A DNA stretch of 34,158 nt from a virus. The translations under genes were made by a program, and so were the position numbers. The notes below the pieces were generated by a model. That model was not told where the DNA came from, did no database searches, and saw nothing but the letters and a program-made list of their open reading frames with translations. The stretch is from positions 1-34,158 of IMG/VR virus record IMGVR_UViG_3300032220_002257. The stretch is one strand, 5' to 3'. Each line of letters opens with the position of its first letter. The stretch's first letter is position 1. Positions 8,698 through 16,077 of the stretch are shown piece after piece.

Positions 8698-8716
8698 ATT
8701 AGGCGGAAAGACTTCC
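8698..8716 (-). repeat. Late-module repeat, copy 2 (upstream of tail tube gene)
   Basis: This copy reads ATTAGGCGGAAAGACTTCC on the plus strand and lies 53 bases upstream of the tube start at 8644. In the sense direction the palindromic core is followed by TAATAA and an A-rich stretch. Its outer flank differs from the AAATAAA seen at the other copies, which suggests the 19-bp core is what is maintained. Confidence 0.8.
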
Positions 8717-8723
8717 ATAAATA

Positions 8724-8750
8724 TTAAAGGCCGCTATTTGCGGCCTTTAA
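8724..8750. terminator. Bidirectional terminator-like hairpin between sheath and tube
   Basis: An 11-bp perfect stem (TTAAAGGCCGC and its complement) with a five-base loop lies just after the sheath C-terminal gene and just before repeat copy 2. The GC-rich stem base is flanked by A/T on both sides, so it could stop transcription in either direction. In the late direction it would end the I-to-sheath unit. Confidence 0.7.
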
Positions 8751-8765
8751 CTTAGAGTTTATGTG

Positions 8766-9575
8766 TTAGTACACATCAAGCGTTCCAGCAATGACATGCA
8801 TCCCACGCACCCAATTGGCAGGAATTTTTGCATTGGCACGATAGCGATCATTGGCATCTTCAGTGACCAATAATTGTGAAGCACTTTCACGAACGTTCTG
8901 TAAAATCTCAGCATCATCAAGTTGTACCAAACGCTTCAAAATAATTGAACGAACATTACGACGCTGCGGAGCTGTATTTTTGCGTCGACGTTCCTTTGAT
9001 AGATCGGCACGTACAACTTTACGGGTGTAATCAATGACCAGTGCACCGTTGATGTCCAGCATTAAGTCATCATCTGCACCCGAATCAGGATTGACACGGT
9101 AACTCGATACAGCGCGAACAATTTCAGGAAAACCATCAGCACCTGTATCGATCATGCAGACACCGCGATTTAATGCCATTTCAATACGTTCAGATTTAAG
9201 CTTGTACTGGTCAGCCACTGGTGTGATGCCACCAAGGTTAACGCCATTAAACGGCAATGCTGGATCATTCGAATCAGCCAAAGCCGCAGCAATTGCGCCA
9301 GCAAGCTCAGCTTCTTGACCAATTGCACCGTGATAGCAAACACATAAAACGCGATAAGAGCTTTTTATAGGCGCTTGCTCTGCAAAGGCTTCAGCAGCTT
9401 CAATGTCAGAAAATGGCACAATCAAAATTGCTGGTTTGTGATTGATGGCATCACTCACCGAGTTTAAGTGAGTGATCCAAGCGAGTGTATCAGCGCCAGC
9501 CGCTGGAGGCGCTGACACTGCGATGATTGTATGTCCCAAAGGGGCGATTTTGTCCAAAGTTGCTTGTAAAGTCAT
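8766..9575 (-). CDS. Tail sheath, C-terminal part (separate gene)
   Basis: A 269-residue protein corresponding to the conserved C-terminal region of Mu gpL-like contractile sheaths. Recognisable segments are DPALPFNGVNLGGI, the IVRAVSSYRV stretch, DINGALVIDYTRKVVRADL and the final ANWVRGMHVIAGTLDVY. It begins MTLQATLDKIAPLGHTIIAV, which in intact sheaths is internal. It has its own ATG with GAGG eight bases upstream, so it is translated independently. The matching N-terminal part lies at 11702-12046, separated by a 703-codon gene. Whether the two parts co-assemble or the sheath is broken cannot be decided here. Confidence 0.85.
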   Translation of the reverse strand: MTLQATLDKIAPLGHTIIAVSAPPAAGADTLAWITHLNSVSDAINHKPAILIVPFSDIEAAEAFAEQAPIKSSYRVLCVCYHGAIGQEAELAGAIAAALADSNDPALPFNGVNLGGITPVADQYKLKSERIEMALNRGVCMIDTGADGFPEIVRAVSSYRVNPDSGADDDLMLDINGALVIDYTRKVVRADLSKERRRKNTAPQRRNVRSIILKRLVQLDDAEILQNVRESASQLLVTEDANDRYRANAKIPANWVRGMHVIAGTLDVY

Positions 9576-9585
9576 ATTTATTACC

Positions 9586-11697
9586 TCAAACAGTGTTTAG
9601 GAATGCACTAATTTTCTTAGTCCATAATTGAATGCCGTTTTCTTTCGGATGAACACCATCACTCAAATAGTGCGACCATGTTCGAATGTTCAGTCCACTG
9701 GTTCTATAAAAATCAAATACTGGAATGTGGTAGATATCACGCATTTTTAATAGCGCATCGATATAAGCAATATATGGCTTGCCCTCTGGGTCTGGCAGCG
9801 TATCACTGTTTTGCTCAGGTCGATCAGGATTAGGGGTTTGAAACCAACGCGTGCGGAAAGTTGGCGTAACAAACATAATTTGAATGTGCGGGTATTTCTC
9901 CTGAATTTGCTCAATGACATAACAGGTCGCACCTATAAAAGTTGAGCCAGTTGCATCTGCTACATAAGAATCCCCAAGTGGCGTCGATGAGTAAATGTCA
10001 TTTGTGCCGAATGCGATAATCAAGTAATCCACTGTGCTGTAATCTAATGAAGACATTGCATTGATTTGAGGCATATTGTCATCATTTAGATTGTCGCGTA
10101 CCCATTCGCCTCCAGCCACCACGTCTGTCCAGTCACCAGTATTAATTGCATGGGCAAATCTATACATTGAGCCTTTATCACGACCTAAAGGACTATTTGG
10201 ATATTTAGACATGGTGTGACTTGCAAAACCAAACTTGTAAACAGTAGCCCCAAGCATTGTTGCAATTCTGTCTGGATGGTTATTACCTTCAACAATTGAG
10301 TCACCAAACCAAGCAATTTTTTTCACTTTATAAGGTGAGTTAATTGATGCGACTGTTGCGACTTCTTGCCATTTTTGAAAAGGGTAAGTGCCATACTTAG
10401 TTCGCCAAAAAAATCTGCCGTACCAAGTCATGTAGTATTGAGTCACTAAACCTGAATGATTTACAACACTTACAATCCCTGCGCCATTGGTGCTGGTTGG
10501 ATAGTTTCTAGCAGTTGTTGCATTGCCATCTTGCTGTTGACGATGATAACCAGTTGTTAAAACGTCATCTAAATTCTCAGTTGTCAACAATGATGTTTTG
10601 ATCATCATTGCAAGATCAATTTGAGCTTGTGTTGCAACTTTCCGCCAAGGTTGAAAAGCATAATTTGCGTACTTAACACGCCAATACTTTTCATTGTACC
10701 AAGTTGTATATTCTTGAATTACCATGTTGCCACGATTCAGCACTTCAAGAATACCAGCACCATTTGTACCTGTTGGATAGTTTTTGGCTAAGGTTGCTTT
10801 TGCATCATTGTCCTGACGATAAACACCGCCATCTGTAACATTATCTAGATTTTCATCACCTAGATTTGGCTTAAATACCCATGCAATATCAGCAGCATTT
10901 GGTGTTTCTCTCCATGCTGTAAAATCATAGGTGCCATATTTAGTTCGTCTGAATTTACGGTTGTACCAAGTTGTGTATTCTTGAATGACTAGACCATTTA
11001 ACGGAATTACCTCAAGAATACCAGCGCCATTTGTACCTATTGGATAGTTTCTGGCTGTTGTCGCATTACCATCTTGAGTTTGTCGGTAATACCCCTCTGC
11101 TAAGACAGTGTTGAGATTTTCTGTTGTTAGGTCTGGTTTAAAAGAAACAGTGAGTTTGAAAAGTCCAGTAGCATAATCTTTGGCTTCATTACCCATTTGC
11201 ATTGTTAATGATTTAACCAATAACAAAAGATCATCAGGTAACTTAAAAAAGTCTATGCCGTTGTAATGATATTGACCATTAATATCATTGGTTTGACTAT
11301 TATTTGCTGGATCACTAACAACATTGACAACACAATCTTTTGGTAAATTAGCGGCATCAGCAAGCATCAAGGCTTTGGTTCGATATGCTTTTGATATGCC
11401 ATTATTTCTAATCAAATACACGGCATATTCAATACGATCTATACGCTGATTTTGCTCATTAGCTTTATCTTCGATCTGTGCTGAAAGTTCTCCAATCGCT
11501 TCAAAAGGAGCAAAGTGATCTACAGGGTAAAGAGCTGCTGTACCCAAAGCGGCAACGACTGATAGTGCTAAAACAGACTTCTTAATCTTTTTGGTAGCAC
11601 CATCTTGTACTACAGGTAATAAATCATTATCACCAACTTGGTTAGCCTCACTTAACTCACTAATTTTAACAGTGAGGTCTGTGTTTGTTTCACTCAT
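9586..11697 (-). CDS. Fibre-like protein with three knob repeats and SGNH hydrolase domain
   Basis: A 703-residue protein. Residues 8-38 (KISELSEANQVGDNDLLPVV) resemble the attachment head of phage fibres. Residues 41-58 are hydrophobic. Three tandem repeats of about 89 residues (187-275, 276-366, 367-452), each with ENL...GYxRQ...NYP..TNGAGI...TWY, are pyocin-knob-like. Residues 458-703 are an SGNH/GDSL esterase with GDS (Ser467), GTND (Asn566) and DGVHP (Asp680, His683), all catalytic blocks present. It probably deacetylates host capsule or O-antigen sugars at the virion surface. It lies between the two pieces of the sheath gene, with GAGG nine bases upstream of the ATG. Confidence 0.85.
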   Translation of the reverse strand: MSETNTDLTVKISELSEANQVGDNDLLPVVQDGATKKIKKSVLALSVVAALGTAALYPVDHFAPFEAIGELSAQIEDKANEQNQRIDRIEYAVYLIRNNGISKAYRTKALMLADAANLPKDCVVNVVSDPANNSQTNDINGQYHYNGIDFFKLPDDLLLLVKSLTMQMGNEAKDYATGLFKLTVSFKPDLTTENLNTVLAEGYYRQTQDGNATTARNYPIGTNGAGILEVIPLNGLVIQEYTTWYNRKFRRTKYGTYDFTAWRETPNAADIAWVFKPNLGDENLDNVTDGGVYRQDNDAKATLAKNYPTGTNGAGILEVLNRGNMVIQEYTTWYNEKYWRVKYANYAFQPWRKVATQAQIDLAMMIKTSLLTTENLDDVLTTGYHRQQQDGNATTARNYPTSTNGAGIVSVVNHSGLVTQYYMTWYGRFFWRTKYGTYPFQKWQEVATVASINSPYKVKKIAWFGDSIVEGNNHPDRIATMLGATVYKFGFASHTMSKYPNSPLGRDKGSMYRFAHAINTGDWTDVVAGGEWVRDNLNDDNMPQINAMSSLDYSTVDYLIIAFGTNDIYSSTPLGDSYVADATGSTFIGATCYVIEQIQEKYPHIQIMFVTPTFRTRWFQTPNPDRPEQNSDTLPDPEGKPYIAYIDALLKMRDIYHIPVFDFYRTSGLNIRTWSHYLSDGVHPKENGIQLWTKKISAFLNTV
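10342..11139 (-). repeat. Three tandem ~270-bp coding repeats (knob domains)
   Basis: Codons 187-452 of the fibre/SGNH gene consist of three successive copies of one domain. Shared blocks include ARNYP or AKNYP, TNGAGI, TTWYN or MTWYG, and a final W(R/Q) segment. The copies diverge in detail, so this is an old duplication. Such repeats can be gained or lost by recombination, changing fibre length. Confidence 0.85.
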
Positions 11698-11701
11698 AAG
11701 C

Positions 11702-12046
11702 TCAACCCTCAGTCGTTAGAGTTTTCTTATTCTCAGTGCTTAAACTCGTTCCAGCTTCAGTTGTAATCTTCATAACAGTTGCTGATTGATTCAGAGATAA
11801 ACCTTGCACATCGACAAAACGATTGGTTTTGATAGCAGCCGAAATCATGCGCCCAGCTTGACTGTTTTGACCATAGATGGTGTCAGCTTGAGCTTTGTCA
11901 TAAAGATTGACAGGCATGGCATCAGTTGAGTTAGGGTCAGTTGTAATAAACAACACTCGATGATCGTTTGGAGGCAAGCCCAAGCGAACGGTATTGATAT
12001 TTACTTCCAGATAATTCCCTGGTGTTTTGATCTGAGGAATAGTCAT
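11702..12046 (-). CDS. Tail sheath, N-terminal part (separate gene)
   Basis: A 114-residue protein equal to the N-terminus of Mu gpL-like sheaths: MTIPQIKTPGNYLEVN, then GLPPNDHRVLFITTD and a domain ending about residue 85. The last 22 residues (ITTEAGTSLSTENKKTLTTE) are three short TE-containing repeats, not sheath-like, and read as a self-contained end. The ATG overlaps the stop of the gp37-like gene and has AAGGA upstream. Together the two sheath pieces total 383 residues, against about 495 for Mu gpL, so a middle segment seems missing as well as separated. Family assignment is firm; function of the fragment is unknown. Confidence 0.8.
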   Translation of the reverse strand: MTIPQIKTPGNYLEVNINTVRLGLPPNDHRVLFITTDPNSTDAMPVNLYDKAQADTIYGQNSQAGRMISAAIKTNRFVDVQGLSLNQSATVMKITTEAGTSLSTENKKTLTTEG

Positions 12047-12660
12047 TAAGTATTTTCCTTTAATTCAATTAAATCAGACTCATCCTTGAAGCCATCATCA
12101 GGCTCAAAGTGATAGTCGACATTAATTCTGATCAAATCAGCATCTGTTTCTTCTTCTTCGCGCACGCGATCTGAAGCAGTGATAGTGAATTGAGTATGAA
12201 ATTCTTGAGAGAGAACGCTGATTGATTGACTTTGAGTCTTGCCGTTAAAGATAGTCTTTGTACGACCAAGGCTGAGTGGTGCAAGTCCTTTAACATCAGC
12301 TGATGACAAGTCATTTCCAATCAAAAGTTTTTGAACATGCTTCAACATCAGGAATGTGCCGATATCGTGAATCGTGCCATGACGCTGAGTTTCTTCATTA
12401 CGCATGGAACGAGCACCAACCAGCACAACAAAAGTGATTGGATACTTGGTCTTGTCATGACCATTTTTTTCGGGTGTACCTGAGCTTTGAAACGTTACCC
12501 AAATTGCAGGGAATGTCTTTGCTAAAGACAGCAAACCATCATCGAACTCACCACCATAGGTTTTGATTTCTCGAATCCAGTTCCACTTCTTGTCTTTGAT
12601 TTGCTGAGCCAAGACATCTTTGATGCCTTGCTCGACAATGGAAAGGTCTAGGTCTACCAT
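12046..12660 (-). CDS. Mu gp37-like protein (DUF1834)
   Basis: A 204-residue protein of the DUF1834/Mu gp37 family, found between the head-completion gene and the sheath gene in Mu-like phages and thought to act in head-tail joining or tail-terminus formation. Matching features are the FPAIWVTFQSSGTPE segment and the C-terminal INVDYHFEPDDG. A very good SD (GGAGGTG) precedes the ATG at 12660, inside the end of the upstream gene. The length is normal for the family. Confidence 0.82.
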   Translation of the reverse strand: MVDLDLSIVEQGIKDVLAQQIKDKKWNWIREIKTYGGEFDDGLLSLAKTFPAIWVTFQSSGTPEKNGHDKTKYPITFVVLVGARSMRNEETQRHGTIHDIGTFLMLKHVQKLLIGNDLSSADVKGLAPLSLGRTKTIFNGKTQSQSISVLSQEFHTQFTITASDRVREEEETDADLIRINVDYHFEPDDGFKDESDLIELKENT

Positions 12661-13085
12661 CTATCACCTCCAAAATCACGACGACCAACGCCAAAAATGA
12701 CATTGTTCGTTGAAGTCTCTAGAGGTTCTGACTCACCAGCTGGTGAACCACCAAGACCCATTTCACCTTTTGAAATCATCTTGAGTTTTTTTAATGCATC
12801 ATCATAACGAACCTTGATTGGATCATTTTCCGCAATTGCTAATGTGCAAAGATGATATCGAGCAATATGACAACCAATATTCTTAAGAAATGGTGGAATG
12901 ACTTGTAACGGCTGTGGGTAACGACCTAGTACAAAACCATCAATTTCACTTACAGCTTCTTCAATAGCCGAATCTAGCTTTTCATGATTGATAACATATT
13001 GATAAGGTTCTTCATTATCAGTGAGCTGAATAATTTCAGCTTCACCGAATTTTTTAATCATTTCAGCAGCCGTTACATAAGACAT
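12654..13085 (-). CDS. Mu gp36-like protein (DUF1320)
   Basis: A 143-residue protein of the DUF1320/Mu gp36 family, a head-tail connector component. It begins MSYVTAAEMIKKFGEAEI, typical of the family, and has the helical segment LDSAIEEAVSEIDGFVLGRY. The frame is open further upstream, but the first 17 codons do not fit the family. The ATG at 13085 with a nearby AGGTAGGTG is chosen. It lies directly after the major capsid gene, in Mu order. Confidence 0.87.
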   Translation of the reverse strand: MSYVTAAEMIKKFGEAEIIQLTDNEEPYQYVINHEKLDSAIEEAVSEIDGFVLGRYPQPLQVIPPFLKNIGCHIARYHLCTLAIAENDPIKVRYDDALKKLKMISKGEMGLGGSPAGESEPLETSTNNVIFGVGRRDFGGDRW

Positions 13086-13099
13086 TTCAGCACCTACCT

Positions 13100-14029
13100 T
13101 TAAGCTGTACCAGTAGAGCCAACAGCCATTTGCCACAGGCCATATCCAGCATTACCACGAGCTTCAGAACCGTATTTGAACTTTTTGCGCATGAAAACAG
13201 CATCACTGGAAGTGTCGGTTTGCTTAACAAACACAGGCATTTTGCGAGGCTGAAAAATAATCGCTTTGACTGGTTTACTTGCATCATGAAGATGCCATTC
13301 GGTATCAGTTTTTAACCAGCCGACCACAAGAACTTTAGCCGTACCTTTGTATGGATTAGGTTTACCATCTTCAAAGCGATCATTTGTCATTAATGCATTT
13401 GCAGTGTCTTCAAGTGCTGGAGGCACAATGAGCAGAGTTGGTTTAAGATTTAAAGGGCGACCTTCTTCATCTTTGACACTGCGAATCATGGTACGAGCTT
13501 TACCATAAGAGGCTTGGGCATTTGCCAAGGTGTCAGCTTTTAAAGCGACTTCAAGTTTATTAGATACAACTTTGGCCGTTTTACCATCGCCGACTTGATG
13601 ATTAGTGGCATAGAACGTTTTACCGTCATAACATTTTTCTTCAAAGCCACTGGTCAAAACGGTATAAACCATCTCGTCAGGCCATTGCTTTGAAGATTCA
13701 CCAGCCATTTCAGTCTGTGGCTTGTAAATACCTAGATTGTCGTCTTCAATATGATTTCGATCAATTTCAACAGTTGCTTCAAAATCATCATTAATGAGTG
13801 TGTAACCATGACCTTTGAGCTGGCTGACAACTTTATCGCCAATCCATTTACGCATCTTTGGGAAGTTTTCAATCCAAGCATACGTATTTGATGCGCCATT
13901 ACTTGGCACACTCATGGCAACTTGATCCCAAGTGCTTTCAGCTGCTTCAAAAGCTTTATCAAAAACTTTCTTCAGGTTGGTTGAAATCGTGTCGATCACA
14001 CGCTGTGCATTTTGTTCATTAAAAATCAT
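13100..14029 (-). CDS. Major capsid protein (Mu gpT-like)
   Basis: A 309-residue major head protein of the Mu gpT family, with an HK97-type fold expected. Typical segments are the N-terminal MIFNEQNAQRVIDTISTNLKK and YAWIENFPKMRKWIGDK, followed by DGKTFYATNHQVGDG. The start at 14029 has GGAG eight bases upstream and overlaps the stop of the decoration gene; upstream codons are not family-like. It lies in the usual position after the protease/scaffold and decoration genes. As the most abundant head protein it should dominate virion mass. Confidence 0.92.
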   Translation of the reverse strand: MIFNEQNAQRVIDTISTNLKKVFDKAFEAAESTWDQVAMSVPSNGASNTYAWIENFPKMRKWIGDKVVSQLKGHGYTLINDDFEATVEIDRNHIEDDNLGIYKPQTEMAGESSKQWPDEMVYTVLTSGFEEKCYDGKTFYATNHQVGDGKTAKVVSNKLEVALKADTLANAQASYGKARTMIRSVKDEEGRPLNLKPTLLIVPPALEDTANALMTNDRFEDGKPNPYKGTAKVLVVGWLKTDTEWHLHDASKPVKAIIFQPRKMPVFVKQTDTSSDAVFMRKKFKYGSEARGNAGYGLWQMAVGSTGTA

Positions 14030-14454
14030 TATTGAATCTCCACCCAAACATGGCCTTCGTATTGGGTATCAAAACCCATAAATTTTCCTGCAACTGGACG
14101 AGCATTTGTATTACTCGACTTAGCAACAGTTTGATTGTCTGCAACATATACAGTTGCACCAATGTCAGCTTGGCTAAGAGCATCAGCCGTCAGATTGGCA
14201 AATAAAAACTGTTTGTTGCGACGCACACATGCGATTCGATCCGCATCTGCACCGCCTGTGTTATCTGCGCTGTTATCCCAGACACCTAAGCATTTTTGTG
14301 TCCCTGCAACAGCAGTTGATGAACTGATTGCAAAACCTGTTGCATCAACGAGAGCAAAAGTACCCTGCAAGACAATTGCATTTGCTTTCAAAGGAACAGG
14401 GATTAACTCTCCATCTCGAAACTCAGTCACGATTGGAATTAGAGTTGCTGTCAT
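14029..14454 (-). CDS. Probable capsid decoration protein
   Basis: A 141-residue beta-rich protein between the protease/scaffold and the major capsid genes, the usual place for a small head-decoration protein in this phage group. Alternating segments such as AIVLQGTFALVDATG and IGATVYVADNQTVAKS suggest a beta-tulip or similar fold. AGGAG lies six bases before the ATG. The call rests mainly on position and composition; no catalytic motif is visible. A role in capsid stabilisation is inferred. Confidence 0.6.
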   Translation of the reverse strand: MTATLIPIVTEFRDGELIPVPLKANAIVLQGTFALVDATGFAISSSTAVAGTQKCLGVWDNSADNTGGADADRIACVRRNKQFLFANLTADALSQADIGATVYVADNQTVAKSSNTNARPVAGKFMGFDTQYEGHVWVEIQ

Positions 14455-14463
14455 GGTTTTCTC

Positions 14464-15522
14464 CTAAAGCCCTAATTGCGACTTAATTTGCTGATCAATC
14501 TCATCTGTTTGTTGCTGTGGCTTTTGATCACCCAGATTTAATTGCTCAGTTTGGCGTTGGGACAAAGCCGCAATTTTTGGCAGGCTTTCAATATGTTTTT
14601 TAATAAATTCAGGATTGGTCTTCGCCTGATCTTTTGCCCAATTAACAGTTGCATCACCTGTTAATCGGCCATCACTACAGGCAGCAACAATCAAGTCGTC
14701 AATTTCTTTTGCTAAAATTGCGGCTTCAGAAGTGGTGGCTTTGTTGATTGCTTCTTGATAAACAGCAAGAGGGACAAATTGTGTGAGATCAGGTGTAGCC
14801 TGACTGTTAGCAGCAATTTTGAGTTGCTCAATTGCAGCAACAGCATCAAAAAGGTTTTGACTATTTGCTGCGAGAGCCACACCTGTTTTTTCTTTGATTT
14901 GTTGCTGAAGCTTGCTTAATTCAGCCAAGATGTCTTCCGCAGTAGCAGACAATGGCAGATTGAGCATCCAGCGCAACTGTTCTAATAACTCTTCCATTTT
15001 GGAATCCTGTGTTAAATTTTGGGCAAAAAATTCCTGAGCTGCCGCAGCAAGTTTTGCTTCAGGCAACTGGTCTAATGCAGGGGTATTGGTAAGGGCGACA
15101 TTAATCAGAGTGGTGATTTCACCGACACTGTTATAAAGAAATACTGGTGAGATATATTTATATTCTTTGGCTTCAATATGAGCTTTGGCCTTATCAAGCC
15201 ATTCAAAGTTAGTGCTACATAATCCAACTCCTTCAATGTAGGTGAATCCAGCAGATTTTAACCATCCAGCAGCAGGCGCAGGTCCGCCAGTCGTTTTAGA
15301 CTTCAATGTCGCGTGCTCATAATCGATAACCATATCGATTTGACGCTGATTTAAAGCAGCAACAATCTGACGTCCACGTTCAGGGGTTAAAACCCAGTGT
15401 GGAGCGTCATAAGGGCGTCCATCAAGTTCACTACGAAAGACACCTTCAGGAATCAATACAAAGTGATCTGATATTGCTGATAAGTCGAATGAGCACGAAG
15501 CTGCGAGTAATGTCTTTTTCAT
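14464..15522 (-). CDS. Mu gpI-like head protease/scaffold
   Basis: A 352-residue protein of the Mu I (protease/scaffold) family. The N-terminal half (FVLIPEGVFRSELDGRPYDAP, then a segment with DMVIDYEHAT) matches the protease domain, including the DYEH motif expected near the active site. Around residue 180 begins a Gln/Glu/Ala-rich helical region with an internal Met (MEELLEQLRWMLNLP). In Mu, the scaffold Z is made from an internal start in the I gene, and the ATG at this Met could do the same. The ATG at 15522 directly follows a hairpin and has no visible SD; a TTG at 15543 is the alternative start. Confidence 0.85.
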   Translation of the reverse strand: MKKTLLAASCSFDLSAISDHFVLIPEGVFRSELDGRPYDAPHWVLTPERGRQIVAALNQRQIDMVIDYEHATLKSKTTGGPAPAAGWLKSAGFTYIEGVGLCSTNFEWLDKAKAHIEAKEYKYISPVFLYNSVGEITTLINVALTNTPALDQLPEAKLAAAAQEFFAQNLTQDSKMEELLEQLRWMLNLPLSATAEDILAELSKLQQQIKEKTGVALAANSQNLFDAVAAIEQLKIAANSQATPDLTQFVPLAVYQEAINKATTSEAAILAKEIDDLIVAACSDGRLTGDATVNWAKDQAKTNPEFIKKHIESLPKIAALSQRQTEQLNLGDQKPQQQTDEIDQQIKSQLGL

Positions 15523-15553
15523 GCTTGCAGTTTGATGCTGCAAGCTTTTTTTT
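15523..15553 (+). terminator. Plus-strand terminator-like hairpin abutting the gpI start codon
   Basis: GCTTGCAG (15523-15530) pairs perfectly with CTGCAAGC (15538-15545) around a seven-base loop, followed by eight T on the plus strand. That is a textbook terminator for plus-strand (antisense) transcripts. In the late direction the same hairpin ends one base before the gpI ATG and is preceded by A8, so it could instead act as a 5-prime stabilising or translation-control hairpin. Confidence 0.7.
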
Positions 15554-15572
15554 ATTAGGCGGAAAGACTTCC
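15554..15572 (-). repeat. Late-module repeat, copy 3 (upstream of gpI-like gene)
   Basis: Identical in its 19 bases to copies 2 and 4. It lies directly beside the T-run of the 15523-15553 hairpin and only 31 bases from the gpI start, closer than the other copies. If TAATAA just downstream in the sense direction is a -10 box, the transcript would begin at or near the base of the hairpin. Confidence 0.8.
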
Positions 15573-15582
15573 GTTTATTTTT

Positions 15583-16077
15583 CTATGGATTGAAAATCTT
15601 TTGCCAGTAATGGTCTACATCAAAAAAAATCTCATCTTCAGCTTCTTTTTGTAGATTACCGTTCGTGTCCATCCCCATAAAAGGACGTGCTGGTATATCA
15701 CCAAAAGGTATTGGCCCACCGCGCTTGGTACGTCCTGATTCACCTTGCTTTATTCCAAAGTGCATAGCAGCGGCATAAGGCAAATTATTGCTTACGATGG
15801 CTTCATCTTTTGTATGGCTTGTTACCACTCTAGCTCGCAGTTCACCAGAACATTGCAAAACACCTTTAAAACTAATTCCTTTGCTAGCATAGATTTTAAG
15901 TGTGGTAACTGAACGACCAGCCCATTCTGGTCGTCCACCTTTATCAAAGTTGTCATCAACGACAGTTCCCAACGTTGCAGCGATTGCCGCAGTAAGCGCA
16001 CTTGGATTTGCTAATCGTTGACCAACTTGTATCAGCCGATCAGCAAGCAACTGATCATTAATTTTGATTGCTGTCAT
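15583..16077 (-). CDS. Mu gpG-like virion morphogenesis protein
   Basis: A 164-residue protein of the phage virion-morphogenesis family (Mu gpG, P2 gpS-related), needed for head-tail completion. The segments GRPEWAGRSVTTLKIYAS and ELRARVVTSHTKDEAIVSNNLPYAAAMHFG (shown in part) are the conserved centre, followed by PARPFMGM near the end, which is the family hallmark. Its ATG overlaps the TGA of the F-like gene (ATGA). It is the last gene of the portal block before repeat copy 3. Confidence 0.88.
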   Translation of the reverse strand: MTAIKINDQLLADRLIQVGQRLANPSALTAAIAATLGTVVDDNFDKGGRPEWAGRSVTTLKIYASKGISFKGVLQCSGELRARVVTSHTKDEAIVSNNLPYAAAMHFGIKQGESGRTKRGGPIPFGDIPARPFMGMDTNGNLQKEAEDEIFFDVDHYWQKIFNP

